A stretch of DNA of 64,000 bases from Fragum whitleyi (GCA_948146395.1 OX411556.1:1426001-1490000); one strand, 5' to 3'. Shown: positions 38,336 through 51,937, counted from the first letter of the stretch. Numbers and translations are program-made. Notes: a model not told the origin generated them from the sequence alone.

Positions 38336-38733
38336 TAATCCTGATTTAATGTTAAATATTTTGGGTACCCAATTTTCGATCGACTGATGCGCCCATGCAT
38401 TCATACCCACATCGCCCCAAACACGCGCGTTCGCTAGCTATGCATGTGCGCTTCAAATTGACACCGGTTTCGATGCCGTCTGATGCATCCGTCTGTGCGT
38501 TTATGCAGCATCCCTGACCCCTTGTTATTCGATTTAATAGTAATTTTGGGTACCCATTTTTCGATCGACTGATGCGCCCATGCATTCATACCCACATCGT
38601 CCCAAACACTCGCGTTCGCTAGCTATGCATGTGCGCTTCAAATTGACACCGGTTTCGATGCCGTCTGATGCATCCGTCTGTGCGTTTATGCAGCATCCCT
38701 GACCCCTTGTTATTCGATTTAATAGTAATTATT
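38336..38733 (+). repeat. Two monomers shortened by a 28-bp deletion
   Basis: The two units together measure 398 bp instead of 426. The junction TAATAGTAATTTTGGG at about 38,538-38,550 joins the end of one monomer directly to phase 24-26 of the next, removing the central ATTTAATCC, the third heptamer and TGTTAAATA. The broken ends share the trinucleotide ATT. It is the only deletion longer than one base that I found. Removing the boundary stop codons also creates the longest minus-strand open frame in the window (38352-38585), which has no gene-like feature. Confidence 0.9.
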
Positions 38734-40011
38734 TAATCCTGATTTAATGTTAAATATTTTGGGTACCCATTTTTTGATCGACTGATGCGCCCATGCATTC
38801 CTACCCACATCGTCCCAAACACTCGCGTTCGCTAGCTATGCATGTGTGCTTCAAATTGACACCGGTTTCGATGCCGTCTGATGCATCCGTCTATGCGTTT
38901 ATGCAGCATCCCTGACCCCTTGTTTTTCGATTTAATAGTAATTATTTAATCCTGATTTAATGTTAAATATTTTGGGTACCCATTTTTCGATCGACTGATG
39001 CGCCCATGCATTCATACCCACATCGTCCCAAACACGCGCGTTCGCTAGCTATGCATGTGCGCTTCAAATTGACACCGGTTTCGATGCCGTCTGATGCATC
39101 CGTCTGTGCGTTTATGCAGCATCCCTGACCCCTTGTTATTCGAATTAATAGTAATTATTTAATCCTGATTTAATGTTAAATATTTTGGGTACACATTTTT
39201 CGATCGACTGATGCGCCCATGCATTCATACCCACATCGTCCCAAACACGCTCGTTCACTAGCTATGCATGTGCGCTTCAAATTGACACCGGCTTCGATGC
39301 CGTCTGATGCATCCGTCTGTGCGTTTATGCAGCATCCCTGACCCCTTGTTATTCGATTTAATAGTAATTATTTAATCCTAATTTAATGTTAAATATTTTG
39401 GGTACCCAATTTTCGATCGACTGATGCGCCCATGCATTCATACCCGCATCGCCCCAAACACGCGCGTTCGCTAGCTATGCATGTGCGCTTCAAATTGACA
39501 CCGGTTTCGATGCCGTCTGATGCATCCGTCTGTGCGTTTATGCAGCATCCCTGACCCCTTGTTATTCGATTTAATAGTAATTATTTAATCCTGATTTAAG
39601 GTTAAATATTTTGGGTACCCATTTTTCGATCGACTGATGCGCCCATGCATTCATACCCACATCGTCCCAAACACTCGCGTTCGCTAGCTATGCATGTGCG
39701 CTTCAAATTGACACCGGTTTCGATGCCGTCTGATGCATCCGTCTGTGCGTTTATGCAGCATCCCTGACCCCTTGTTATTCGATTTAATAGTAATTATTTA
39801 ATCCTGATTTAATATTAAATATTTTGGGTACCCAATTTTCGATCGACTGATGCGCCCATGCATTCATACCCACATCGCCCCAAACACGCGCGTTCGTTAG
39901 CTATGCATGTGCGCCTAAAATTGACACCGGTTTCGATGCCGTCTGATGCATCCGTCTGTGCGTTTATGCAGCATCCCTGACCCCTTGTTATTCGATTTAA
40001 TAGTAATTATT
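38734..40011 (+). repeat. Module P, older copy (6 monomers)
   Basis: The order is CATTCCTACC with GTTTTTCG (38734), plain CGCGCG (38947), GGCTTCG (39160), CCTAATTT with CCCAATTTT (39373), TTTAAGGTT (39586), and CCCAATTTT with TTCGTTAGC and GCGCCTAAAA (39799). The same order opens each half of the large repeat G at 46827 and 51938. This copy differs by private changes such as TTTTTTGATCG, CACGCTCG and ACCCGCATC, so it is a more diverged relative. Confidence 0.8.
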
Positions 40012-42567
40012 TAATCCTGATTTAATGTTAAATATTTTGGGTACCCATTTTTCGATCGACTGATGCGCCCATGCATTCATACCCACATCGTCCCAAACAC
40101 GCGCGTTCACTAGCTATGCATGTGCGCTTCAAATTGACACCGGTTTCGATGCCGTCTGATGCATCCGTCTGTGCGTTTATGCAGCATCCCTGACCCCTTG
40201 TTATTCGATTTAATAGTAATTATTTAATCCTGATTTAATGTTAAATATTTTGGGTACCCATTTTTTGATCGACTGATGCGCCCATGCATTCATACCCACA
40301 TCGTCCCAAACACGCGCGTTCGCTAGCTATGCATGTGCGCTTCAAATTGACACCGGTTTCGATGCCGTCTGATGCATCCGTCTGTGCGTTTATGCAGCAT
40401 CCCTGACCCCTTGTTATTCGATTTAATAGTAATTATTTAAGCCTGATTTAATGTTAAATATTTTGGGTACCCATTTTTCGATCGACTGATGCGCCCATGC
40501 ATTTATACCCACATCGTCCCAAACACGCGCGTTCACTAGCTATGCATGTGCGCTTCAAATTGACACCGGTTTCGATGCCGTCTGATGCATCCGTCTGTGC
40601 GTTTATGCAGCATCCCTGACCCCTTGTTATTCGATTTAATAGTAATTATTTAATCCTGATTTAATGTTAAATATTTTGGGTACCCATTTTTCGATCGACT
40701 GATGCGCCCATGCATTCATTCCCACATCGTCCCAAACACTCGTGTTCGCTAGCTATGCATATGCGCTTCAAATTGACACCGGTTTCGATGCCGTCTGATG
40801 CATCCGTCTGTGCGTTTATGCAGCATCCCTGACCCCTTGTTATTCGATTTAATAGTAATTATTTAATCCTGATTTAATGTTAAATATTTTGGGTACCCAT
40901 TTTTCGATCGACTGATGCGCCCATGCATTCATACCCACATCGTCCCAAACACGCGCGTTCGCTAGCTATGCATGTGCGCTTCAAATTGACACCGGTTTCG
41001 ATGCCGTCTGATGCATCCGTCTGTGCGTTTATGCAGCATCCCTGACCCCTTGTTATTAGATTTAATAGTAATTATTTAATCCTGATTTAATGTTAAATAT
41101 TTTGGGTACCCATTTTTCGATCGACTGATGCGCCCATGCATTCATACCCACATCGTCCCAAACACGCGCGTTCACTAGCTATGCATGTGCGCTTCAAATT
41201 GACACCGGTTTCGATGCCGTCTGATGCATCCGTCTGTGCGTTTATGCAGCATCCCTGACCCCTTGTTATTCGATTTAATAGTAATTATTTAATCCTGATT
41301 TAATGTTAAATATTTTGGGTACCCATTTTTCGATCGACTGATGCGCCCATGCATTCATACCCACATCGTCCAAAACACGCGCGTTCGCTAGCTATGCATG
41401 TGCGCTTCAAATTGACACCGGTTTCGATGCCGTCTGATGCATCCGTCTGTGCGTTTATGCAGCATCCCTGACCCCTTGTTATTCGATTTAATAGTAATTA
41501 TTTAAGCCTGATTTAATGTTAAATATTTTGGGTACCCATTTTTCGATCGACTGATGCGCCCATGCATTTATACCCACATCGTCCCAAACACGCGCGTTCA
41601 CTAGCTATGCATGTGCGCTTCAAATTGACACCGGTTTCGATGCCGTCTGATGCATCCGTCTGTGCGTTTATGCAGCATCCCTGACCCCTTGTTATTCGAT
41701 TTGATAGTAATTATTTAATCCTGATTTAATGTTAAATATTTTGGGTACCCATTTTTCGATCGACTGATGCGCCCATGCATTCATACCCACATCGCCCCAA
41801 ACACGCGCGTTCGCTAGCTATGCATGTGCGCTTCAAATTGACACCGGTTTCGATGCCGTCTGATGCATCCGTCTGTGCGTTTATGCAGCATCCCTGACCC
41901 CTTGTTATTCGATTTAATAGTAATTATTTAATCCTGATTTAATGTTAAATATTTTGGGTACCCATTTTTCGATCGACTGATGCGCCCATGCATTCATACC
42001 CACATCGTCCCAAACACTCGTGTTCGCTAGCTATGCATATGCGCTTCAAATTGACACCGGTTTCGATGCCGTCTGATGCATCCGTCTGTGCGTTTATGCA
42101 GCATCCCTGACCCCTTGTTATTCGATTTAATAGTAATTATTTAATCCTGATTTAATGTTAAATATTTTGGGTACCCATTTTTCGATCGACTGATGCGCCC
42201 ATGCATTCATATCCACATCGCCCCAAACACGCGTGTTCGCTAGCTATGCTTGTGCGCTTCAAATTGACACCGGTTTCGATGCCGTCTGATGCATCCGTCT
42301 GTGCGTTTATGCAGCATCCCTGACCCCTTGTTATTCGATTTAATAGTAATTATTTAATCCTGATTTAATGTTAAATATTTTGGGTACCCATTTTTCGATC
42401 GACTGATGCGCCCATGCATTCATACCCACATCGTCCCAAACACTCGCGTTCGCTAGCTATGCATGTGCGCTTCAAATTGACACCGGTTTCGATGCCGTCT
42501 GATGCATCCGTCTGTGCGTTTATGCAGCATCCCTGACCCCTTGTTATTCGATTTAATAGTAATTATT
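40012..42567 (+). repeat. Small duplication: three monomers repeated at a 5-monomer offset
   Basis: Monomers 40012-40650 (type II; CGCGCG/TTCGC; TTTAAGCC with CATTTATACC) recur at 41077-41715, offset 1,065 bp. The next marker, CTCGTG with GCATATGC, is at 40651 and at 41929, an offset of 1,278 bp, so one extra type III monomer (41716) lies in the second copy. The CATTCATTCCC form of that marker links back to 38123. Confidence 0.75.
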
Positions 42568-44271
42568 TAATCCTGATTTAATGTTAAATATTTTGGGTAC
42601 CCATTTTTCGATCGACTGATGCGCCCATGCATTCCTACCCACATCGTCCCAAACACTCGCGTTCGCTAGCTATGCATGTGCGCTTCAAATTGACACTGGT
42701 TTCGATGCCGTCTGATGCATCCGTCTGTGCGTTTATGCAGCATCCCTGACCCCTTGTTTTTCGATTTAATAGTAATTATTTAATCCTGATTTAATGTTAA
42801 ATATTTTGGGTACCCATTTTTCGATCGACTGATGCGCCCATGCATTCATACCCACATCGTCCCAAACACGCGCGTTCGCTAGCTATGCATGTGCCCTTCA
42901 AATTGACACCGGTTTCGATGCCGTCTGATGCATCCGTCTGTGTGTTTATGCAGCATCCCTGACCCCTTGTTATTCGATTTAATAGTAATTATTTAATCCT
43001 GATTTAATGTTAAATATTTTGGGTACCCGTTTTTCGATCGACTGATGCGCCCATGCATTCATACCCACATCGTCCCAAACACGCGCGTTCACTAGCTATG
43101 CATGTGCGCTTCAAATTGACACCGGCTTCGATGCCGTCTGATGCATCCGTCTGTGCGTTTATGCAGCATCCCTGACCCCTTGTTATTCGATTTAATAGTA
43201 ATTATTTAATCCTAATTTAATGTTAAATATTTTGGGTACCCAATTTTCGATCGACTGATGCGCCCATGCATTCATACCCACATCGCCCCAAACACGCGCG
43301 TTCGCTAGCTATGCATGTGCGCTTCAAATTGACACCGGTTTCGATGCCGTCTGATGCATCCGTCTGTGCGTTTATGCAGCATCCCTGACCCCTTGTTATT
43401 CGATTTAATAGTAATTATTTAATCCTGATTTAATGTTAAATATTTTGGGTACCCGTTTTTCGATCGACTGATGCGCCCATGCATTCATACCCACATCGTC
43501 CCAAACACGCGCGTTTACTAGCTATGCATGTGCGCTTCAAATTGACACCGGCTTCGATGCCGTCTGATGCATCCGTCTGTGCGTTAATGCAGCATCCCTG
43601 ACCCCTTGTTATTCGATTTAATAGTAATTATTTAATCCTAATTTAATGTTAAATATTTTGGGTACCCAATTTTCGATCGACTGATGCGCCCATGCATTCA
43701 TACCCACATCGCCCCAAACACGCGCGTTCGCTAGCTATTCATGTGCGCTTCAAATTGACACCGGTTTCAATGCTGTCTGATGCATCCGTCTCTGCGTTTA
43801 TGCAGCATCCCTGACCCCTTGTTATTCGATTTAATAGTAATTATTTAATCCTGATTTAATGTTAAACATTTTGGGTACCCATTTTTCGATCGACTGATGC
43901 GCCCATGCATTCATACCCACATCGTCCCAAACACTCGTGTTCGCTAGCTAAGCATGTGCGCTTCAGATTGACACCGGTTTCGATGCCGTCTGATGCATCC
44001 GTCTGTGCGTTTATGCAGCATCCCTGACCCCTTGTTATTCGATTTAATAGTAATTATTTAGTCCTGATTTAATGTTAAATATTTTGGGTACCCATTTTTC
44101 GATCGACTGATGCGCCCATGCATTCATACCCACATCGTCCCAAACACTCGCGTTCGCTAGCTATGCATGTGCGCTTCAAATTGACACCGGTTTCGATGCC
44201 GTCTGATGCATCCGTCTGTGCGTTTATGCAGCATCCCTGACCCCTTGTTATTCGATTTAATAGTAATTATT
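42568..44271 (+). repeat. Module P-like block with an internal two-monomer duplication (8 monomers)
   Basis: It starts with CATTCCTACC and GTTTTTCG (42568), then a CGCGCG unit (42781), then the pair CCCGTTTT with GGCTTCG plus CCTAATTT with CCCAATTTT occurs twice in succession (42994-43419 and 43420-43845). The second pair adds GTTTACTAGC, GCGTTAATG, CTATTCATG, TTCAATGCTG and GTCTCTGCG. Monomers 43846 (TAAACATT, CTAAGCATG, CTTCAGATTG) and 44059 (TTTAGTCC) complete the block. Confidence 0.77.
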
Positions 44272-45762
44272 TAATCCTGATTTAATGTTAAATATTTTGG
44301 GTACCCATTTTTCGATCGACTGATGCGCCCATGCATTCATACCCACATCGTCCCAAACACTCGCGTTCGCTAGCTATTCATGTGCGCTTCAAATTGACAC
44401 CGGTTTCGATGCCGTCTGATGCATCCGTCTGTGCGTTTATGCAGCATCCCTGACCCCTTGTTATTCGATTTAATAGTAATTATTTAATCCTGATTTAATG
44501 TTAAATATTTTGGGTACCCATTTTTCGATCGACCGATGCGCCCATGCATTCATACCCACATCGCCCCAAACACGCGCGTTCGCTTGTTATGCATGTGCGC
44601 TTCAAATTGACACCGGTTTCGATGCCGTCTGATGCATCCGTCTGTGCGTTTATGCAGCATCCCTGACCCCTTGTTATTCGATTTAATAGTATTTATTTAA
44701 TCCTGATTTAATGTTAAATATTTTGGGTACCCATTTTTCGATCGACTGATGCGCCCGTGCATTCATACCCACATCGTTCCAAACACTCGCGTTCGCTAGC
44801 TATGCATGTGCGCTTCAAATTGACACCGGTTTCGATGCCGTCTGATGCATCCGTCTGTGCGTTTATGCAGCATCCCTGACCCCATGTTATTCGATTTAAT
44901 AGTAATTATTTAATCCTGATTTAATGTTAAATATTTTGGGTACCCATTTTTCGATCGACTGATGCGCCCATGCATTCATACCCACATCGTCCCAAACACT
45001 CGCGTTCGCTAGCTATGCATGTGCGCTTCAAATTGACACCGGTTTCGATGCCGTCTGATGCATCCGTCTGTGCGTTTATGCAGCATCCCTGACCCCTTGT
45101 TATTCGAATTAATAGTAATTATTTAATCCTGATTTAATGTTAAATATTTTGGGTACCCATTTTTCGATCGACTGATGCGCCCATGCATTCATACCCACAT
45201 CGTCCCAAACACTCGCGTTCGCTAGCTATGCATGTGCGCTTCAAATTGACCCCGGGTTCGATGCCGTCTGATGCATCCGTCTGTGCGTTTATGCAGCATC
45301 CCTGACCCCTTGTTATTCGTTTTAATAGTAATAATTTAATCCTGATTTAATGTTAAATATTTTGGGTACCCATTTTTCGATCGACTGATGCGCCCATGCA
45401 TTCATACCCACATCGCCCCAAACACGCGCGTTCGCTAGCTATGCATGTGCGCTTCAAATTGACACCGGTTTCGATGCCGTCTGATGCATCCGTCTGTGCG
45501 TTTATGCAGCATCCCTGACCCCTTGTTATTCGATTTAATAGTAATTATTTAATCCTGATTTTATGTTAAATATTTTGGGTACCCATTTTTCGATCGACTG
45601 ATGCGCCCATGCATTCATACCCACATCGTCCCAAACACTCGCGTTCGCTAGCTATGCATGTGCGCTTCAAATTGACACCGGTTTCGATGCCGTCTGATGC
45701 ATCCGTCTGTGCGTTTATGCAGCATCCCTGACCCCTTGTTATTCGATTTAATAGTAATTATT
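44272..45762 (+). repeat. Module Q, older copy (7 monomers)
   Basis: The order is CTATTCATG (44272), CGCTTGTTATG (44485), GCCCGTGC with ATCGTTCC and CCCCATG (44698), plain type I (44911), type I with GACCCCGGG and TTCGTTTT (45124), type III (45337), and GATTTTATG (45550), followed by CATTCCTACC. The same order recurs at 48957-50446 and 53429-54919 inside repeat G, so Q existed before G was amplified. Confidence 0.8.
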
Positions 45763-46826
45763 TAATCCTGATTTAATGTTAAATATTTTGGGTACCCATT
45801 TTTCGATCGACTGATGCGCCCATGCATTCCTACCCACATCGTCCCAAACACTCGCGTTCGCTAGCTATGCATGTGCGCTTCAAATTGACACCGGTTTCGA
45901 TGCCGTCTGATGCATCCGTCTATGCGTTTATGCAGCATCCCTGACCCCTTGTTATTCGATTTAATAGTAATTATTTAATCCTGATTTAATGTTAAATATT
46001 TTGGGTACCCATTTTTCGATCGACTGATGCGCCCATGCATTCATACCCACATCGTCCCAAACACTCGCGTTCGCTAGCTATGCATGTGCGCTTCAAATTG
46101 ACACCGGTTTCGATGCCGTCTGATGCATCCGTCTGTGCGTTTATGCAGCATCCCTGACCCCTTGTTATTCGATTTAATAGTAATTATTTAATCCTGATTT
46201 AATGTTAAATATTTTGGGTACCCATTTTTCGATCGACTGATGCGCCCATGCATTCATACCCACATCGCCCCAAACACGCGCGTTCACTAGCTATGCATGT
46301 GCGCTTCAAATTGACACCGTTTCGATGCCGTCTGATGCATCCGTCTGTGCGTTTATGCAGCATCCCTGACCCCTTGTTATTCGATTTAATAGTAATTATT
46401 TAATCCTGATTTAATGTTAAATATTTTGGGTACCCAATTTTCGATCGACTGATGCGCCCATGCATTCATACCCACATCACCCCAAACACGCGCGTTCGCT
46501 AGCTATGCATGTGCGCTTCAAATTGACACCGGTTTCGATGCCGTCTGATGCATCCGTCTGTGCGTTTATGCAGCATCCCTGACCCCTTGTTATTCGATTT
46601 AATAGTAATTATTTAATCCTGATTTTATGTTAAATATTTTGGGTACCCATTTTTCGATCGACTGATGCGCCCATGCATTCATACCCACATCGTCCCAAAC
46701 ACTAGCGTTCGCTAGCTATGCATGTGCGCTTCAAATTGACACCGGTTTCGATGCCGTCTGATGCATCCGTCTGTGAGTTTATGCAGCATCCCTGACCCCT
46801 TGTTATTCGATTTAATAGTAATTATT
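45763..46826 (+). repeat. Duplicated tail of module Q (5 monomers, 1,064 bp)
   Basis: CATTCCTACC (45763), a type I unit (45976), GCCCC/TTCAC with a one-base deletion in ACACCGTTTC (46189), CCCAATTTT (46401) and GATTTTATG (46614) precede the next CATTCCTACC. The GATTTTATG to CATTCCTACC transition therefore occurs twice, five monomers apart. The TTCAC-CCCAATTTT-GATTTTATG order matches 49809-50446 and 54281-54919 better than the older Q copy does. Confidence 0.78.
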
Positions 46827-49800
46827 TAATCCTGATTTAATGTTAAATATTTTGGGTACCCATTTTTCGATCGACTGATGCGCCCATGCATTCCTACCCA
46901 CATCGTCCCAAACACTCGCGTTCGCTAGCTATGCATGTGCGCTTCAAATTGACACCGGTTTCGATGCCGTCTGATGCATCCGTCTATGCGTTTATGCAGC
47001 ATCCCTGACCCCTTGTTTTTCGATTTAATAGTAATTATTTAATCCTGATTTAATGTTAAATATTTTGGGTACCCATTTTTCGATCGACTGATGCGCCCAT
47101 GCATTCATACCCACATCGTCCCAAACACGCGCGTTCGCTAGCTATGCATGTGCGCTTCAAATTGACACCGGTTTCGATGCCGTCTGATGCATCCGTCTGT
47201 GCGTTTATGCAGCATCCCTGACCCCTTGTTATTCGATTTAATAGTAATTATTTAATCCTGATTTAATGTTAAATATTTTGGTTACCCGTTTTTCGATCGA
47301 CTGATGCGCCCATGCATTCATACCCACATCGTCCCAAACACTCGCGTTCACTAGCTATCCATGTGCGCTTCAAATTGACACCGGCTTCGATGCCGTCTGA
47401 TGCATCCGTCTGTGCGTTTATGCAGCATCCCTGACCCCTTGTTATTCGATTTAATAGTAATTATTTAATCCTAATTTAATGTTAAATATTTTGGGTACCC
47501 ATTTTTCGATCGACTGATGCGCCCATGCATTCATACCCACATCGCCCCAAACACGCGCGTTCGTTAGCTATGCATGTGCGCTTCAAATTGACACCGGTTT
47601 CGATGCCGTCTGATGCATCCGTCTGTGCGTTTATGCAGCATCCCTGACCCCTTGTTATTCGATTTAATAGTAATTATTTAATCCTGATTTAAGGTTAAAT
47701 ATTTTGGGTACCCATTTTTCGATCGACTGATGCGCCCATGCATTCATACCCACATCGTCCCAAACACTCGCGTTCGCTAGCTATGCATGTGCGCTTCAAA
47801 TTGACACCGGTTTCAATGCCGTCTGATGCATCCGTCTGTGCGTTTATGCAGCATCCCTGACCCCTTGTTATTCGATTTAATAGTAATTATTTAATCCTGA
47901 TTTAATGTTAAATATTTTGGGTACCCAATTTTCGATCGACTGATGCGCCCATGCATTCATACCCACATCGCCCCAAACACGCGCGTTCGTTAGCTATGCA
48001 TGTGCGCCTCAAATTGACACCGGTTTCGATGCCGTCTGATGCATCCGTCTGTGCGTTTATGCAGCATCCCTGACCCCTTGTTATTCGATTTAATAGTAAT
48101 TATTTAATCCTGATTTAATGTTAAATATTTTGGGTACCCATTTTTCGATCGACTGATGCGCCCATGCATTCATACCCACATCGCCCCAAACACGCGCGTT
48201 CGTTAGCTATGCATGTGCGCTTCAAATTGACACCGGTTTCGATGCCGTCTGATGCATCCGTCTGTGCGTTTATGCAGCATCCCTGACCCCTTGTTATTCG
48301 ATTTAATAGTAATTATTTAATCCTGATTTAATGTTAAATATTTTGGGTACCCATTTTTCGATCGACTGATGCGCCCATGCATTCATACCCACATCGTCCC
48401 AAACACTCGCGTTCGCTAGCTATGCATGTGCGCTTCAAATTGACACCGGTTTCAATGCCGTCTGATGCATCCGTCTGTGCGTTTATGCAGCATCCCTGAC
48501 CCCTTGTTATTCGATTTAATAGTAATTATTTAATCCTGATTTAATGTTAAATATTTTGGGTACCCAATTTTCGATCGACTGATGCGCCCATGCATTCATA
48601 CCCACATCGCCCCAAACACGCGCGTTCGTTAGCTATGCATGTGCGCCTCAAATTGACACCGGTTTCGATGCCGTCTGATGCATCCGTCTGTGCGTTTATG
48701 CAGCATCCCTGACCCCTTGTTATTCGATTTAATAGTAATTATTTAATCCTGATTTAATGTTAAATATTTTGGGTACCCATTTTTCGATCGACTGATGCGC
48801 CCATGCATTCATACCCACATCGCCCCAAACACGCGCGTTCGTTAGCTATGCATGTGCGCTTCAAATTGACACCGGTTTCGATGCCGTCTGATGCATCCGT
48901 CTGTGCGTTTATGCAGCATCCCTGACCCCTTGTTATTCGATTTAATAGTAATTATTTAATCCTGATTTAATGTTAAATATTTTGGGTACCCATTTTTCGA
49001 TCGACTGATGCGCCCATGCATTCATACCCACATCGTCCCAAACACTCGCGTTCGCTAGCTATTCATGTGCGCTTCAAATTGACATCGGTTTCGATGCCGT
49101 CTGATGCATCCGTCTGTGCGTTTATGCAGCATCCCTGACCCCTTGTTATTCGATTTAATAGTAATTATTTAATCCTGATTTAATGTTAAATATTTTGGGT
49201 ACCCATTTTTCGATCGACTGATGCGCCCATGCATTCATACCCACATCGCCCCAAACACGCGCGTTCGCTTGCTATGCATGTGCGCTTCAAATTGACACCG
49301 GTTTCGATGCCGTCTGATGCATCCGTCTGTGCGTTTATGCAGCATCCCTGACCCCTTGTTATTCGATTTAATAGTAATTATTTAATCCTGATTTAATGTT
49401 AAATATTTTGGGTACTCATTTTTCGATCGAATGATGCGCCCGTGCATTCATACCCACATCGTTCCAAACACTCGCGTTCGCTAGCTATGCATGTGCGCTT
49501 CAAATTGACACCGGTTTCGATGCCGTCTGATGCATCCGTCTGTGCGTTTATGCAGCATCCCTGACCCCATGTTATTCGATTTAATAGTAATTATTTAATC
49601 CTGATTTAATGTTAAATATTTTGGGTACCCATTTTTCGATCGACTGATGCGCCCATGCATTCATACCCACATCGTCCCAAACACTCGCGTTCGCTAGCTA
49701 TGCATGTGCGCTTCAAATTGACACCGGTTTCGATGCCGTCTGATGCATCCGTCTGTGCGTTTATGCAGCATCCCTGACCCCTTGTTATTCGATTTATTAG

Positions 49801-51937
49801 TAATTATTTAATCCTGATTTAATGTTAAATATTTTGGGTACCCATTTTTCGATCGACTGATGCGCCCATGCATTCATACCCACATCGTCCCAAACACGCG
49901 CGTTCACTAGCTATGCATGTGCGCTTCAAATTGACACCGGTTTCGATGCCGTCTGATGCATCCGTCTGTGCGTTTATGCAGCATCCCTGACCCCTTGTTA
50001 TTCGATTTAATAGTAATTATTTAATCCTGATTTAATGTTAAATATTTTGGGTACCCAATTTTCGATCGACTGATGCGCCCATGCATTCATACCCACATCG
50101 CCCCAAACACGCGCGTTCGCTAGCTATGCATGTGCGCTTCAAATTGACACCGGTTTCGATGCCGTCTGATGCATCCGTCTGTGCAATAATGAGCATCCCT
50201 GACCCCTTGTTATTCGATTTAATAGTAATTATTTAATCCTGATTTTATGTTAAATATTTTGGGTACCCATTTTTCGATCGACTGACGCGCCCATGCATTC
50301 ATACCCACATCGTCCCAAACACTCGCGTTCGCTAGCTATGCATGTGCGCTTCAAATTGACACCGGTTTCGATGCCGTCTGATGCATCCGTCTGTGCGTTT
50401 ATGCAGCATCCCTGACCCCTTGTTATTCGATTTAATAGTAATTATTTAATCCTGATTTAATGTTTAATATTTTGGGTACCCATTTTTCGATCGACTGATG
50501 CGCCCATGCATTCCTACCCACATCGTCCCAAACACTCGCGTTCGCTAGCTATGCATGTGCGCTTCAAATTGACACCGGTTTCGATGCCGTCTGATGCATC
50601 CGTCTGTGAGTTTATGCAGCATCCCTGACCCCTTGTTTTTCGATTTAATAGTAATTATTTAATCCTGATTTAATGTTAAATATTTTGGGTACCCATTTTT
50701 CGATCGACTGATGCGCCCATGCATTCATACCCACATCGTCCCAAACACGCGCGTTCGCTAGCTATGCATGTGCGCTTCAAATTGACACCGGTTTCGATGC
50801 CGTCTGATGCATCCGTCTGTGCGTTTATGCAGCATCCCTGACCCCTTGTTATTCGATTTAATAGTAATTATTTAATCCTGATTTAATGTTAAATATTTTG
50901 GGTACCCGTTTTTCGATCGACTGATGCGCCCATGCATTCATACCCACATCGTTTCAAACACGCGCGTTCACTAGCTATGCATGTGCGCTTCAAATTGACA
51001 CCGGTTTCGATGCCGTCTGATGCATCCGTCTGTGCGTTTATGCAGCATCCCTGACCCCTTGTTATTCGATTTAATAGTAATTATTTAATCCTAATTTAAT
51101 GTTAAATATTTTGGGTACCCATTTTTCGATCGACTGATGCGCCCATGCATTCATACCCACATCGCCCCAAACACGCGTGTTCGCTAGCTATGCATGTGCG
51201 CTTCAAATTGACACCGGTTTCGATGCCGTCTGATGCATCCGTCTGTTCGTTTATGCAGCATCCCTGACCCCTTGTTATTCGATTTAATAGTAATTATTTA
51301 ATCCTGATTTAAGGTTAAATATTTTGGGTACCCATTTTTCGATCGACTGATGCGCCCATGCATTCATACCCACATCGTCCCAAACACTCGCGTTCGCTAG
51401 CTATGCATGTGCGCTTCAAATTGACACCGGTTTCGATGCCGTCTGATGCAGCCGTCTGTGCGTTTATGCAGCATCCCTGACCCCTTGTTATTCGATTTAA
51501 TAGTAATTATTTAATCCTGATTTAATGTTAAATATTTTGGGTACCCAATTTTCGATCGACTGATGCGCCCATGCATTCATACCCACATCGCCCCAAACAC
51601 GCGCGTTCGTTAGCTATGCATGTGCGCCTCAAATTGACACCGGTTTCGATGCCGTCTGATGCATCCGTCTGTGCGTTTATGCAGCATCCCTGACCCCTTG
51701 TTATTCGATTTAATAGTAATTATTTAATCCTGATTTAATGTTAAATATTTTGGGTACCCATTTTTCGATCGACTGATGCGCCCATGCATTCATACCCACA
51801 TCGCCCCAAACACGCGCGTTCGTTAGCTATGCATGTGCGCTTCAAATTGACACCGGCTTCGATGCCGTCTGATGCATCCGTCTGTGCGTTTATGCAGCAT
51901 CCCTGACCCCTTGTTATTCGATTTAATAGTAATTATT
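46827..51937 (+). repeat. Higher-order repeat G, copy 1 (P-Q-P', 24 monomers, 5,111 bp)
   Basis: This composite consists of module P (46827-48956, expanded to ten monomers), module Q (48957-50446) and a second P-like module P' (50447-51937). P carries CATTCCTACC, GGTTACCCG, CCTAATTT, TTTAAGGTT, and CCCAATTTT with TTCGTTAGC and GCGCCTC. Q carries CTATTCATG with GACATCGG, CGCTTGC, GGTACTC with GAATGATG and GCCCGTGC, and TTTATTAG. P' carries CATTCCTACC with GTGAGTTT, CCCGTTTT, CGTGTTCG, GATGCAGCC and TTCGTTAGC with GGCTTCG. GTGCAATAATGAGC at about 50,180 is a private rearranged patch that is one base short. Copy 2 follows directly. Confidence 0.9.
48318..48956 (+). repeat. Extra three-monomer tandem duplication inside repeat G copy 1 (639 bp)
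   Basis: The trio TTCAATGCC, then CCCAATTTT with TTCGTTAGC and GCGCCTC, then TTCGTTAGC occurs at 47679-48317 and again here, exactly 639 bp apart. Copy 2 of repeat G has the trio only once (52790-53428). The second trio has normal TTTAATGTT where the first has TTTAAGGTT, so the exchange breakpoint lies after that site or the site was corrected. This is a clean example of a recent three-monomer expansion. Confidence 0.88.

Noticed and set aside
38352..38585. 77-codon minus-strand ORF
   Set aside because: It exists only because the 28-bp deletion removed the stop codons between two monomers. It is an accident of the junction.
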